Shown: positions 38,678-47,711 of the stretch, in pieces
Layout of the letters: the number at the start of each line of letters is the position of its first letter
How positions within the stretch are numbered: the stretch's first letter is position 1
Virus record (IMG/VR): IMGVR_UViG_3300020421_000006
Span: 1 to 64,000 of that record
From: a virus
Length of the DNA: 64,000 nt
Reading direction: 5' to 3' (one strand)
The notes under the pieces: model-generated
Databases searched by the model: none
The model's input: the letters and a program-made list of their open reading frames with translations, nothing else
What the model was told of the DNA's origin: nothing
Position numbers and translations under genes: made by a program

Positions 38678-40307
38678 TAAACTTTTCCTTTAACCAATCA
38701 AAGTCATTTATCTTACGTAGATTTTCTGGCTTGTTACTATTTGCAACTCCGTATTCTCTACCAGCTTTTGCTCCTGTTAGTGCGTACTCTGCAAAAGGTC
38801 CTTTTGCTTCTTTACACCAGATATCTAAACGTTTCTCAGTTTCCATATTATCCTGTCTGTTAATAGATCTACTAGCCAATTTAACACATTCTCTGAATGC
38901 ACTTTTCCATGTACTGTATTCATCAGTATCAAACACACTAATGTTACTTACTTCGTTCATTGCTCTGAACTTTGTAGATAGGCTTGTTGTCATGTCTGTA
39001 GTAAAGTCTGTAATATCCATAACTGCTTGTCTTGGTAATAATTTTACACCACCGTAACCATATTCTAAATCATTTACTGCGTTTTTACTTCTCCATACAT
39101 GCACAGTGTCTTGATCCCAAAACGGAACAATATGATTAAATTTAAAGTGTTTAATTAATTGAGCATCGCCATCAACTACCCAAAACATATTTGTTTCACA
39201 TAATCTTGCTGCTTCCATATGTGCTTGATGAATACCTTTTACATCACGTATCCAACGTAACTTTATACTAGGATCTTGTACCCTTATAATATCTTGTAAT
39301 TCTTTAAAATGCTTATCTGCATTTTTTTCTTTATAACTTATAAACGCAATATCATAAGGTGTTTGCTCACTACTATTTTCTTTTACATCTTTTTTGTTAG
39401 TAAAGAATCTTGATTTAAATTCACGTTCTGTTACAGGACGTTCTTTTGAAAACAATGTAACTCCGTCATAGAACTGGCCATTGTTTTGAAAACAGTGTGT
39501 AAGTTTTCTATGATAACTGTCATACTTAGGAATGTAATAATCAAACTTAAAACTATCAATAATATTTAGATCAGGATACACACCCCAGAACATATCACCT
39601 GTTGCTTTTTCTTGTGCGTTTTGATAATCTTCAAAAGTTGCTAATTGAAATATTTCCCACTTCTTGGGTTCACTTGCTACTATATTGATTTCTTTTTTAT
39701 TTGTAAAAAATCTATAATCAAATTCACGTTTAGCAATTTTATTATCTTTATGACAAATAAAGATACCATCATACGTTTTGTTATTTTTAAAAACATGTAC
39801 AACATCTTTATCCCAAAAAGGAACTTGGTATTGAGGTATATCGTTTGGAATTACGTCATCAGGTATACACAATATAAATTCTGATTGTGCAATTTCTTGT
39901 GCTGTAACAAGTCCTTCATAACTATCTAATTTAACAATATCATACGGCTTAGGTGTACTTGCTACTATATCAATCTCTTTCTTGTCTGTAAAAAATCTGT
40001 ATTTCCATTCTTTGTTTGCTACATTTAAGTTTTTAGGAAATAAACATACACCATCAAAATGTTCACCATTTTTAAATACATGAATGTACTGATCGTCCCA
40101 TTCTGTAACTCTATATGTTAAATCGAAATCTTGTGTTAGATACAAATTGTCCCATACTACCCAAAAGTTTTTTGTAAGAGACTTTTTGTTTAGTGTTTCA
40201 TAACTTTCACAATTTTCTATTTTTTGTGCGTGTGGAAATCTTGCCTTGAAATTACTCCATGCTATTTCATTAACGTTCCCGTCACTGACAAAAAAGATAT
40301 CATACAT
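38667..40307 (-). CDS. Tandem GT-A-like protein with four repeated units
   Basis: 546 residues built of four units of roughly 100 residues. Units 1-3 contain FxxVxxD..., then HVFKNGEHFDGVCLFPK, HVFKNNKTYDGIFICHK or HCFQNNGQFYDGVTLF, and each ends YRFFTxKKEIxIVAS-like. Unit 4 (from about 318) is the most complete: PYDIAFISYKEKNADKHF, FWVVDGDAQL (DxD-like) and HVWRS...GYGGVKLLPRQ. That unit matches the adjacent protein at 40300-41205, so this is a GT-A glycosyltransferase-like protein extended by three decayed copies. Substrate unknown. Confidence 0.6.
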   Translation of the reverse strand: MYDIFFVSDGNVNEIAWSNFKARFPHAQKIENCESYETLNKKSLTKNFWVVWDNLYLTQDFDLTYRVTEWDDQYIHVFKNGEHFDGVCLFPKNLNVANKEWKYRFFTDKKEIDIVASTPKPYDIVKLDSYEGLVTAQEIAQSEFILCIPDDVIPNDIPQYQVPFWDKDVVHVFKNNKTYDGIFICHKDNKIAKREFDYRFFTNKKEINIVASEPKKWEIFQLATFEDYQNAQEKATGDMFWGVYPDLNIIDSFKFDYYIPKYDSYHRKLTHCFQNNGQFYDGVTLFSKERPVTEREFKSRFFTNKKDVKENSSEQTPYDIAFISYKEKNADKHFKELQDIIRVQDPSIKLRWIRDVKGIHQAHMEAARLCETNMFWVVDGDAQLIKHFKFNHIVPFWDQDTVHVWRSKNAVNDLEYGYGGVKLLPRQAVMDITDFTTDMTTSLSTKFRAMNEVSNISVFDTDEYSTWKSAFRECVKLASRSINRQDNMETEKRLDIWCKEAKGPFAEYALTGAKAGREYGVANSNKPENLRKINDFDWLKEKFNAG

Positions 40308-41205
40308 ATTTTTTACTATAATAAGTTTGGCCTAGGTTTAATGCTTCGTCATATAAATCCATTGTATACCTACTTGCATCAGGTTCTAACCAAACCCAAT
40401 CAAGACCTAAGTTTATATTGATTTCATTACCTAACCGTTTAATTTCTGCAATACATGCTTCGCTGTCTTTTGAAAAGTGTTCTGCTTTTTCTTTCCATAT
40501 ATCGCCAAGTATTTCAAAGTCTCTAACTTGTATATGATCCCAGTCTGTACAGTTAGTCATATATGTTCCTTGCCTTGCACCTAATATTGACATAATACCG
40601 TTTTCTACATGTGAGCCAACAGTTGACCACATTCTAAGTCTGTGAATATTGTGCCACCAAATTCTTTCTTTAATTTCCATAGGCGGAAGTTTTAATCCAT
40701 CGGACAGTGTCATTTTAACACCTTCTCGAAAACCTGCTCTCCATGCATGGTATGGAGTTGCATTTACTTTTGTATCACTGTATGTCATAGGAAAGTTTCT
40801 GTAACCTGTTTCCCAACAAAAATCAACTTGAGCTCTTTCGCTATCTGCGTTTTCATGCGTTTTCATATTAAGTAAATGATCTTTAGACCATAACTTTAAT
40901 CCGCCGTTACCGTAACGTAAACCATTAACAGTATTCTTTCCACACCAACTATAAACTTTAATTTCTTCTTCTGACATGTCTAAGTCAAGATTAAAATATT
41001 CAGGATATACTATATTGTCTGCATCAACTGTAAGCAACCAATCAGTTTCAGATTGCTCTGCACATGCTTTATGTGCATGGTCACTTCCTTTTACACCATG
41101 TACACGTTTTGCCCAGGGTAATTTATTACACAGATCTGCATAATGCAAATCAGCAAACGGTTCATCATACGATAAAAAGAATACGTCGAACTCGACTACT
41201 CTCAT
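40300..41205 (-). CDS. GT-A-type glycosyltransferase-like protein
   Basis: 301 residues. VFFLSYDEPFADLHYADL starts a nucleotide-sugar fold; WLLTVDADNIVYPEYF gives the DxD-like metal site; LRYGNGGLKLWSKDHLL is the next conserved element, shared with unit 4 of the downstream protein. The C-terminal half is a helical extension (IWWHNIHRLRMWSTVG). Directly follows the 216-aa gene with no gap. Likely adds a sugar to a phage- or host-encoded acceptor. Confidence 0.7.
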   Translation of the reverse strand: MRVVEFDVFFLSYDEPFADLHYADLCNKLPWAKRVHGVKGSDHAHKACAEQSETDWLLTVDADNIVYPEYFNLDLDMSEEEIKVYSWCGKNTVNGLRYGNGGLKLWSKDHLLNMKTHENADSERAQVDFCWETGYRNFPMTYSDTKVNATPYHAWRAGFREGVKMTLSDGLKLPPMEIKERIWWHNIHRLRMWSTVGSHVENGIMSILGARQGTYMTNCTDWDHIQVRDFEILGDIWKEKAEHFSKDSEACIAEIKRLGNEININLGLDWVWLEPDASRYTMDLYDEALNLGQTYYSKKYV

Positions 41206-41856
41206 TTAAATCTCCTCTAGTACATAGTTTTTAAACAGTCTACGAGTAAACACACTAAACTTTCCTGTTATGTCTACATCATCTACTGTTACAGAATTAC
41301 CTGTTAGCTCATCAAGTGTAACATCAAATGTTTTTTGCGGAAAGTGCGGATCGTTATAATCAGCTATTGTAAAAGATAAAGTTGTATCTCCTTGCCAAAA
41401 AACATTTCTTGGTGTTGCTGGTTGCCACTGATCATCTAAAACTTTTGTGCCGCCATATTCCTCGCTTAGTTCTACAGTAAGTTTACTACTACCTTTATTG
41501 TATGTAAGATAAATGTCTGGCTTTACTTCTTCATCTAAGTAACGTTTATCAATAACTCTATGCAGTACATCATCAATCTTTGTTAAAGTTTTTTCTTCAG
41601 TGATTTCAAACTTACCTTCACTAGTGTCAAAGAAACAATTATTAATATGAATCTCACCATTAATAATTTTAATAGCAAGATCCTCTTCAACCTCAGCGAT
41701 GTTTTTACTGTATTCCATTTCTATCGAAGCATACGGGCCTACTGATATTAACTGGCCTGTGTCTGCGTCAAATGCTGCTCCAAACCTACGCTCTGGCTCT
41801 TTATAATTCTTGAGCCATTCGTCGAAGTCTGGCATAAACTCTTCTATTTCTTCCAT
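41206..41856 (-). CDS. Conserved hypothetical protein, 216 aa, possibly structural
   Basis: Begins MEEIEEFMPDFDEWLKNYKE, then RRFGAAFDADTGQLISVGP. The rest is beta-rich and acidic (TLSFTIADYNDPHFP; TLDELTGNSVTVDDVDI), like small fibre or baseplate proteins. Overlaps the upstream glycosyltransferase by 13 bases. No family recognised; a virion role is guessed from composition. Confidence 0.6.
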   Translation of the reverse strand: MEEIEEFMPDFDEWLKNYKEPERRFGAAFDADTGQLISVGPYASIEMEYSKNIAEVEEDLAIKIINGEIHINNCFFDTSEGKFEITEEKTLTKIDDVLHRVIDKRYLDEEVKPDIYLTYNKGSSKLTVELSEEYGGTKVLDDQWQPATPRNVFWQGDTTLSFTIADYNDPHFPQKTFDVTLDELTGNSVTVDDVDITGKFSVFTRRLFKNYVLEEI

Positions 41857-42683
41857 GCTATTTCCTCCAGTACATTAACTGTTTCTAAAGTCATTTTATT
41901 TTTTTCAACATAATGTACAATGTCGTTTTGTTGATAACTACCTATTTTTAATTTGCCTTTATCATTTAAGTAGTAGCCTACGTGATCTGAAAACTTATCA
42001 GCAGCCCAAGGCCAATTTTGTACAGCACCTTTCATGTGTACAACTCTTGGGAAGCTCAAAGGATACGCAATATCATCTGTAATATCTAATATTTTTGCAG
42101 CCATTGAAAATGCTTCATCTGTTCCAATTACTTTAGGTCTATGTTTTGTTAAAAACAAATTACTGTATTCGTTTGGATTGTCCATTATAGAACGTTGTAA
42201 AGCAAAGAACTCACTTGCTAGTTTACTATCTTTTTTGAAGAAAGTAAAAAATGAATATAAGTTAGGTAATTCATTTGCAGTAAATGTTCTTCTATAGTAA
42301 TCGCTAGTTACTTCTTCACCTCTGTAAGTGTATGCTTTGTTAGCAACATACAATTCAGAATGTTTAATAAAATAATCAATCCAATGACTATAATCTCTAA
42401 AGAACAACATGTCTGCATCTAAGCATACAGTATGTTCCCACGGTGAAAGCTCGTCCATGTAAGAACGGCCGTCCCAAAAACCTTTTTTATCCCATTCAAT
42501 AACTTCATCAAACACCCATGTAGATTTAAAATTTTCTATTTGGGTTTTGTCATCAATTACTAATGCGACTTTATCGTAACCTTCTTTTTGTGTATTCTTA
42601 ATACTTAATGCAAGTGCATACGCCATTTGTGCATAATTATATTCTTCAGAAGTTGCAACAACTATTAGATATCCAAAGTTCAT
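41844..42683 (-). CDS. GT-A (GT8-like) glycosyltransferase
   Basis: 279 residues. Begins GYLIVVATSEEYNYAQMA; the donor/metal site is WEHTVCLDADMLFFRDYS (DxD), followed by a typical GT8-like middle (FFTFFKKDSKLASEFF) and GTDEAFSMAA. Overlaps the next related gene by 4 bases (ATGA). The two form a tandem pair and may act successively on one glycan. Confidence 0.72.
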   Translation of the reverse strand: MNFGYLIVVATSEEYNYAQMAYALALSIKNTQKEGYDKVALVIDDKTQIENFKSTWVFDEVIEWDKKGFWDGRSYMDELSPWEHTVCLDADMLFFRDYSHWIDYFIKHSELYVANKAYTYRGEEVTSDYYRRTFTANELPNLYSFFTFFKKDSKLASEFFALQRSIMDNPNEYSNLFLTKHRPKVIGTDEAFSMAAKILDITDDIAYPLSFPRVVHMKGAVQNWPWAADKFSDHVGYYLNDKGKLKIGSYQQNDIVHYVEKNKMTLETVNVLEEIAWKK

Positions 42684-43528
42684 ATCAACTCCATTAGTTT
42701 ATCGAAGTTTCTCTCAATGCTTTTTTTATTCATTACATGTACATCTCTACCTGTAGATGAAGCAGCTACCTGCTCATTAGTTAATAAAAATTGTAATGTA
42801 TTGTCTTTTACATCAAATAAAATATCTCTATCTATTGTAGAAAACACTGGCGGCATTTTATATTCAGTATCTACTTCTTGAAAACCATTTAGTATATGAT
42901 TAGCAATTGCAAAACTAATATCATTTCTATACATTCTGCTATCAAATCTATATGTGTCTGCAAAGAACTTATAATTTTTTTGTATGTATTGCACTAAATC
43001 AAAAAGTACTTTTGTTTGTTCATTCTTGGTAAACATAACTGTTGTTGCCCAAAGTAGTTTAACTCCAGTATCCGAAACATACTTGTCATGGTAACCTGCT
43101 CGAGTTCCCATAATATCATTATACTCATGCGATATTAAAAAGTCTTGTTCAACATCCCAATAGTTGTTTAGTGTATCTGAAAATGTTAGATAATCGCAAT
43201 CTAACAATAATGTTCTTTCATAAGGTGTAATATCCCAAACATTTGGTCTGTTTGAATTATCAAAAGGTACCGCTTCAAAATCATTTCCATCATGAAGGTT
43301 TCTGTATTGCTGTGTTGGAGGACGCTCTACAAAAATAATACTATCAAAGATTTCTTCTGCTTTATCTGCGGTACCGATTTCTTCCATATAATCAACAGTT
43401 GATTTATCTGTGATTAATGAAACTGGATAGCCGAGATGCTTTTTGGCAAGGCCGCCTGCTACCAATGCTAGTTTAGAATAATCTAAACTTCGGCTGTTAT
43501 GAGCAAATATTACAATTCCTTTATTCAT
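42680..43528 (-). CDS. GT-A (GT8-like) glycosyltransferase, second copy
   Basis: ATG 43528 chosen (MNKGIVIFAHNSRSLDYS); a TTG at 43540 would overlap the upstream gene. 282 residues with TPYERTLLLDCDYLTFSD as the DxD region, preceded by a nucleotide-binding half (ALVAGGLAKKHLGYPVSLI). Distant relative of the downstream 279-aa enzyme. No membrane segment. Acceptors unknown. Confidence 0.68.
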   Translation of the reverse strand: MNKGIVIFAHNSRSLDYSKLALVAGGLAKKHLGYPVSLITDKSTVDYMEEIGTADKAEEIFDSIIFVERPPTQQYRNLHDGNDFEAVPFDNSNRPNVWDITPYERTLLLDCDYLTFSDTLNNYWDVEQDFLISHEYNDIMGTRAGYHDKYVSDTGVKLLWATTVMFTKNEQTKVLFDLVQYIQKNYKFFADTYRFDSRMYRNDISFAIANHILNGFQEVDTEYKMPPVFSTIDRDILFDVKDNTLQFLLTNEQVAASSTGRDVHVMNKKSIERNFDKLMELI

Positions 43529-43529
43529 A

Positions 43530-43880
43530 CTACACTTCAATAAGTTTTTCTACAGATCTGCTCTTTTTGAGCTGCTGGTATTCTTCGTAATATTCTAATG
43601 TTGATGTGATGTATCTATCGAGTATGATATCTTTAAATTCTGCAAGATCTTCAACCAATATAGGATTATCATTAATGTCAAGTAATACTACACCTTCAGT
43701 TCTATCTGCTGAAAGTAGCATTTGAACAAAGTTAATAAGCTCTCTATTGATTTTGAAAATTCCGCCGTTAACACCATAAGTTAATCTAGCGTCAATTTTT
43801 TCCTTTAGAGTTTTACGCTGTACAGCAAAAGTTTCTCTGTACTTGCTAAAATCCAAGGCTTGTTTTAATTGTTCTTCCAT
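43530..43880 (-). CDS. Conserved hypothetical protein, 116 aa
   Basis: GGAGG site and late promoter upstream. Sequence MEEQLKQALDFSKYRETFA, then KIDARLTYGVNGGIFKINRE, EGVVLLDINDNPILVED, and a helical end EYYEEYQQLKKSRSVEKL. Compact alpha/beta protein of the type conserved beside fibre genes of marine T4-like phages. Role unknown; perhaps a small structural or assembly protein. Confidence 0.65.
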   Translation of the reverse strand: MEEQLKQALDFSKYRETFAVQRKTLKEKIDARLTYGVNGGIFKINRELINFVQMLLSADRTEGVVLLDINDNPILVEDLAEFKDIILDRYITSTLEYYEEYQQLKKSRSVEKLIEV

Positions 43881-43908
43881 ATGTCCTCCAAGTTATAGTA
43901 GCACTTAA

Positions 43909-43916
43909 TATTTATG
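43909..43916 (-). promoter_or_regulatory. T4-like late promoter (CATAAATA on - strand)
   Basis: 7 of 8 match to TATAAATA. Start near 43903 gives a 23-base leader containing GGAGG before the ATG at 43880. Reads the gene at 43530-43880 and the glycan island. Confidence 0.7.
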
Positions 43917-43938
43917 CGCTGTACTACGGGGGAGGAAA

Positions 43939-44967
43939 TTAACTGACTACGAATCCGCCTACAGTTACGGAAGGAGTTTGGATGTCAAATCCTTGTGATC
44001 CTGAAGGATAAAGATTGATGTTACCAACTGCTTTTCTGGTAACAGTTTGAAGATAAAGTGAAGCAGGGCCTACTAAATCAGGACCATAAGTACCTGGTCC
44101 TTGTTGTGGAGTACCTGATGTTGATGGTCCACCTAATCCAACGTGATCGTCATTGTAAACTGCTGCCATTTCGAGTTGATACGCAGTACCACTTGAATTA
44201 TCTAATACTCCAGGTGTTCTTGCATATAATCTATAATAGTTTGCATTGTAAGGACTACTTGCAATAGCTGTGTACCAAGGTGTGCTGTAAACGTTTGTAC
44301 ATCTAAAAAAGTTTCCATTATCATTTGGATTAACACCTGTTGCTGGTTGTTGTCCTCCAAACGACTGTGTACTTGCTGTCTGTAGTAAACTTCTCCAAGA
44401 AGCATCTTGATCTGAACCGCTAATACTGCTCAAACTACTTGTAAGTTGAATTTGTCCACCACTATTAAAATAATGTCTAGCATCTGCTGCTGTTGGCCAA
44501 GTAAAAGTAACTATTACTTGTGCAGAAGTTGACCATGTTCCTGTATATACTGCATTACTGTGTGCTGTACCTGATGCTACTGATGCTGGTGGTATAGTAT
44601 ATTTTGCAGCCTCAAGTGCAATAATTAAATCATTCCATCTTCTGTAAGGCTGTGTATTATATGTTGCGTCATTAGTAACAGTATTTGCTTTAATTTTTTG
44701 AGAAGTACTAATGTTATTAGGCCAACTTCCCCAATTAGTAGGAGGATTTGAACCATATATATGCCTGTAAGCATTATACATATCTGTAATTAATCTACCA
44801 TATTCTTCTACAGACACCTTATCCGAAACACCAACACCTGAAGAGTTCATATATTGTCCCCATCCATATGTGGCATCACCGCCATCAGCAGGTCCCATCA
44901 CTTGCTCAAGGCGAGTGTATAGCGCATTGTAGTCGTTTCTGCTAATTGTTGCGTGTACGGTTGTCAT
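43939..44967 (-). CDS. Fibre-type structural protein A, 342 aa
   Basis: Begins MTTVHATISRNDYNALYTRL; N-terminal domain YGWGQYMNSSGVGVSDKVS and a later ARHYFNSGGQIQLTSSLSS ... SFGGQ region match the neighbouring 300-aa protein, so the two are paralogues. C-terminal third is Gly/Pro/Ser-rich beta (GPSTSGTPQQGPGTYGPD), ending VGGFVVS. Own late promoter and AAGGAT site. Probably a fibre or tip component. Confidence 0.65.
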   Translation of the reverse strand: MTTVHATISRNDYNALYTRLEQVMGPADGGDATYGWGQYMNSSGVGVSDKVSVEEYGRLITDMYNAYRHIYGSNPPTNWGSWPNNISTSQKIKANTVTNDATYNTQPYRRWNDLIIALEAAKYTIPPASVASGTAHSNAVYTGTWSTSAQVIVTFTWPTAADARHYFNSGGQIQLTSSLSSISGSDQDASWRSLLQTASTQSFGGQQPATGVNPNDNGNFFRCTNVYSTPWYTAIASSPYNANYYRLYARTPGVLDNSSGTAYQLEMAAVYNDDHVGLGGPSTSGTPQQGPGTYGPDLVGPASLYLQTVTRKAVGNINLYPSGSQGFDIQTPSVTVGGFVVS

Positions 44968-44986
44968 ATAATATCCTTAACAGCAG

Positions 44987-44994
44987 TATTTACT
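44987..44994 (-). promoter_or_regulatory. T4-like late promoter (AGTAAATA on - strand)
   Basis: TAAATA core; predicted start 44981, 14-base leader with AAGGAT before ATG 44967. Confidence 0.6.
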
Positions 44995-45005
44995 ACAACA
45001 AGTGT

Positions 45006-45908
45006 CTATGTTGCACTAATGCTGGTTCCAGAATACGATGGACTCGTAATAGAAAATGCAGCACCACTTGGTTGTAATGTTCCTGTAGCTTTTAATTCTT
45101 CTACATCAATACTAAGTGTGCCGTCGACTGAATCTCCTGGCGCAGGTGCACCTGGATCAACATAATTATCAGATAGTAAAACTTTAAAGTTAAACACTGA
45201 AGCTGTTCCTGCGGAATTACTTGCCACATCACACTTTGCTTGAATCTTGTAATTGTTGTTTGAGTATGGCGTACTGGCAGATAAGTTGTATAAATCTTGG
45301 TATGTATTAGTAAGCATGTATATGTTATTCAGCCCATCTGGTAATCTGCCGCCAATTGATTGCCTTCCTACAGTTGAAAGCAAACTTGTCCATGCACCGT
45401 TCTGTTGAGATGCTGTACCTAAACTTCTTCCTGTAGTAAATCTTAGTCTACTTCCAGAGTTCCAAAAATATCTTGCTTCGTTAGCATTACTAAATGTTAC
45501 AGTTAGCACGTATTCTGCACTTGTACTCCAAGCAGACGTATAACTTTTTGTATCTTTAATAGATGTTGTTAATAATCCAGCATCACAATCAAATCTATCA
45601 TTTCGACATTCGTCAGCAAGAGTGTTATATCCATTAAAAGGATCACTTGATGATGCTGTAATAGGATCACCAATAGCAGCAATAGTTGCTGCTGGTACTA
45701 CACCGTTTTGATGAAAGTAAGCATTTACAATGTCAAATCTTATTGCATCAAAGTGTGACTTTAATACTGTTTGACCTGAAATAACTGTTGTGCTATTAAC
45801 TGTTTGTCCGTATCCAAACGTTCCAACGCCGGTACCCATGACTTCAGCAATCTTGTTTCGCAGGCTGTTGAGGTCTGTTGATAGGATCTGTGCGCCTGTT
45901 GTTACCAT
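45006..45908 (-). CDS. Fibre-type structural protein B, 300 aa
   Basis: Paralogue of the 342-aa protein: STDLNSLRNKIAEVMG, FGYGQTVNSTTVISGQTV, ARYFWNSGSRLRFTTG and SIGGRLPDG correspond position by position to the other. C-terminal domain ends with TSPSYSGTSISAT, a short beta repeat. Overlaps the upstream fibre gene by one base, so it is translated from the same message. Role as a fibre tip or joint inferred. Confidence 0.65.
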   Translation of the reverse strand: MVTTGAQILSTDLNSLRNKIAEVMGTGVGTFGYGQTVNSTTVISGQTVLKSHFDAIRFDIVNAYFHQNGVVPAATIAAIGDPITASSSDPFNGYNTLADECRNDRFDCDAGLLTTSIKDTKSYTSAWSTSAEYVLTVTFSNANEARYFWNSGSRLRFTTGRSLGTASQQNGAWTSLLSTVGRQSIGGRLPDGLNNIYMLTNTYQDLYNLSASTPYSNNNYKIQAKCDVASNSAGTASVFNFKVLLSDNYVDPGAPAPGDSVDGTLSIDVEELKATGTLQPSGAAFSITSPSYSGTSISAT

Positions 45909-47671
45909 TATAATACTACCGCTTCAATAACTTTTGTTCCTGAATTTGAATTGCTTTCTATTGCAATTGCAAACACGTCTGCATGACTGTCAGCTTTTGT
46001 AGCATAACCTTCCGCAGCAGCAACTAATCTATCTCCTTTAGCAATAGCGCCGAGCACCTTAACTGGTACACGCCCTTTAAGTGCAATATATGTTCCACCT
46101 TCTAACCATGAGTTCATCATAAACGCAGGCTGTTCTGAAACAACACCTAACGCTCTATCGCCTTCACTACATGCAGTAACTTCTGCGTTTCCGCCAACTG
46201 ATACAACTGTACCAGGCTCATATTCTGCGTCTGCTAAATATTTCTCTGCTAAGTCAGCATATCTAGCTGCGGTTGCTGTACCTTGGAATAAGTTAGCAAT
46301 TAAATCACCGCTTGAGTTTCTAGCAGCAATAGTATTTGCTGTCGCTGTTGTTTTAGCAGTTTTGTAATTAGGATCACTATCTGTTGCACTGTCATCAATT
46401 TTAATTCTATCTGCAAAAGTTGCTGTACCGTTAAAAGTATTTGCAAAAATTACACCTGACGAATCTCTAACAACAATACTATTTCCTGAAGCAGGAACTG
46501 AAACAGATGGTGTAATACCATTCAATGCACTAGCGTCTGATGCTGTACCAGTCAAGTTACCTTGTACTGATCCAAACAATGTACCGTAAATGTTTGCACC
46601 TACGTAACCAATGTTTTTAGTTGCACCGTCAACCATTACAGTTGAATCGTTAGCAAGTAAACTACCTTGTGTGTTACCTGTAACATTACCTGTTACATTA
46701 CCTGTTAAAGGTCCTGTAAATGCATCAGCATGTACTGACGACCAAGCAAATTGTGCTGTACCTAAAGTAAACGAACTATCAATACCTGGAATAACACCTG
46801 CTGCGGTAATATCCATAATATTTTTTCTAGTTGAGCCGCCATCATTAACAATGAACTGCATAGGATTACCAAGAACACTTTCAAAAACAATTTCGTCATC
46901 GTTTTCAACTCTTAATCTAAAGTCGCTTTGGTCACCTACTTTGTATCCTGAATCTTGGAAGTTAATTTCTTGGTTAAAAGTAATACTTCCTTTTTGTAAA
47001 TATTCTGAAGCATCAATGCCGCCTAACTTTAATGCGTTAGATGAAGTTCCCCAGTATACATAATCGTCTGATGTAACACCGTTGGCATCTGCTTTAGCCA
47101 TTGTAATACCTTTCTTGATCACTGTAAAGTCATCAATAGGGTTCAATGAACTGTTTAATGTAAATTCTGTTTGTGAAATAACTGCAACTGTTTTACCACC
47201 TGCATTAATTTTTAAAATTGAATGGTTTGTATTACCTGTGTCTTTAACAACTTGTGCAATTGCTCCACTAGCACCAAGATCTGGTGATGCTTCAGGTCCT
47301 ACAAGTACAAACTCTCCACCTGACCATGCATATAACTGCTTTGCAGATGTGTCCCACCAAAGCTCACCTACTCCTAAACCTGACGGAGCAACTGATGCTA
47401 CTTCAGCACCGTTGGTTGTTTTCCATTGTGAACCATCATAGAACTTAATTTTCTTGTTTGATGCGTCAAACCATAGTTGACCTGTAACTGCTTTTGGAGG
47501 AGCAGTAGTATTTGCAAAGTTTTCTAGTAAATGTAAGAAGTTTTCATTCTGTACTTCACCGTATCCTGCGTAGTTTTTACCAACGAAACGTATATCCGTA
47601 GTGGTATCAATAGTTCCGTCTTCTACTGACGTTAAAAATGTTCCGTTAAATTTATCTACTTGGTATGCCAT
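45908..47671 (-). CDS. Tail fibre paralogue 1, 587 aa
   Basis: One of four proteins sharing an N-terminal domain of about 95 residues: MAYQVDKFNGTFLTSVEDG, GYGEVQNENFLHLLENFA, GQLWFDASNKKIKFYDG. The middle consists of short beta/collagen-like repeats (GPLTGNVTGNVTGNTQGSL). C terminus: DLAEKYLADAEYEPGTVV with EGDRALGVVSEQPAFMMNS, a widespread phage fibre end domain. The shared N domain probably anchors it to the baseplate; the end domain faces the host. Own late promoter. Confidence 0.82.
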   Translation of the reverse strand: MAYQVDKFNGTFLTSVEDGTIDTTTDIRFVGKNYAGYGEVQNENFLHLLENFANTTAPPKAVTGQLWFDASNKKIKFYDGSQWKTTNGAEVASVAPSGLGVGELWWDTSAKQLYAWSGGEFVLVGPEASPDLGASGAIAQVVKDTGNTNHSILKINAGGKTVAVISQTEFTLNSSLNPIDDFTVIKKGITMAKADANGVTSDDYVYWGTSSNALKLGGIDASEYLQKGSITFNQEINFQDSGYKVGDQSDFRLRVENDDEIVFESVLGNPMQFIVNDGGSTRKNIMDITAAGVIPGIDSSFTLGTAQFAWSSVHADAFTGPLTGNVTGNVTGNTQGSLLANDSTVMVDGATKNIGYVGANIYGTLFGSVQGNLTGTASDASALNGITPSVSVPASGNSIVVRDSSGVIFANTFNGTATFADRIKIDDSATDSDPNYKTAKTTATANTIAARNSSGDLIANLFQGTATAARYADLAEKYLADAEYEPGTVVSVGGNAEVTACSEGDRALGVVSEQPAFMMNSWLEGGTYIALKGRVPVKVLGAIAKGDRLVAAAEGYATKADSHADVFAIAIESNSNSGTKVIEAVVL

Positions 47672-47698
47672 GTGTGTTTTCTTCCTAGTTTACTGTTG

Positions 47699-47706
47699 TA
47701 TTTATC
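47699..47706 (-). promoter_or_regulatory. T4-like late promoter (GATAAATA on - strand)
   Basis: 7 of 8 match; start near 47693, leader with AGGAAG before ATG 47671. Confidence 0.7.
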
Positions 47707-47711
47707 TACCT

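Noticed and set aside
46611-47063. 150-aa + strand ORF opposite tail fibre paralogue 1
   Set aside because: It runs antisense to a gene with clear protein repeats; composition mirrors the repeat codons and there is no ribosome-binding site.
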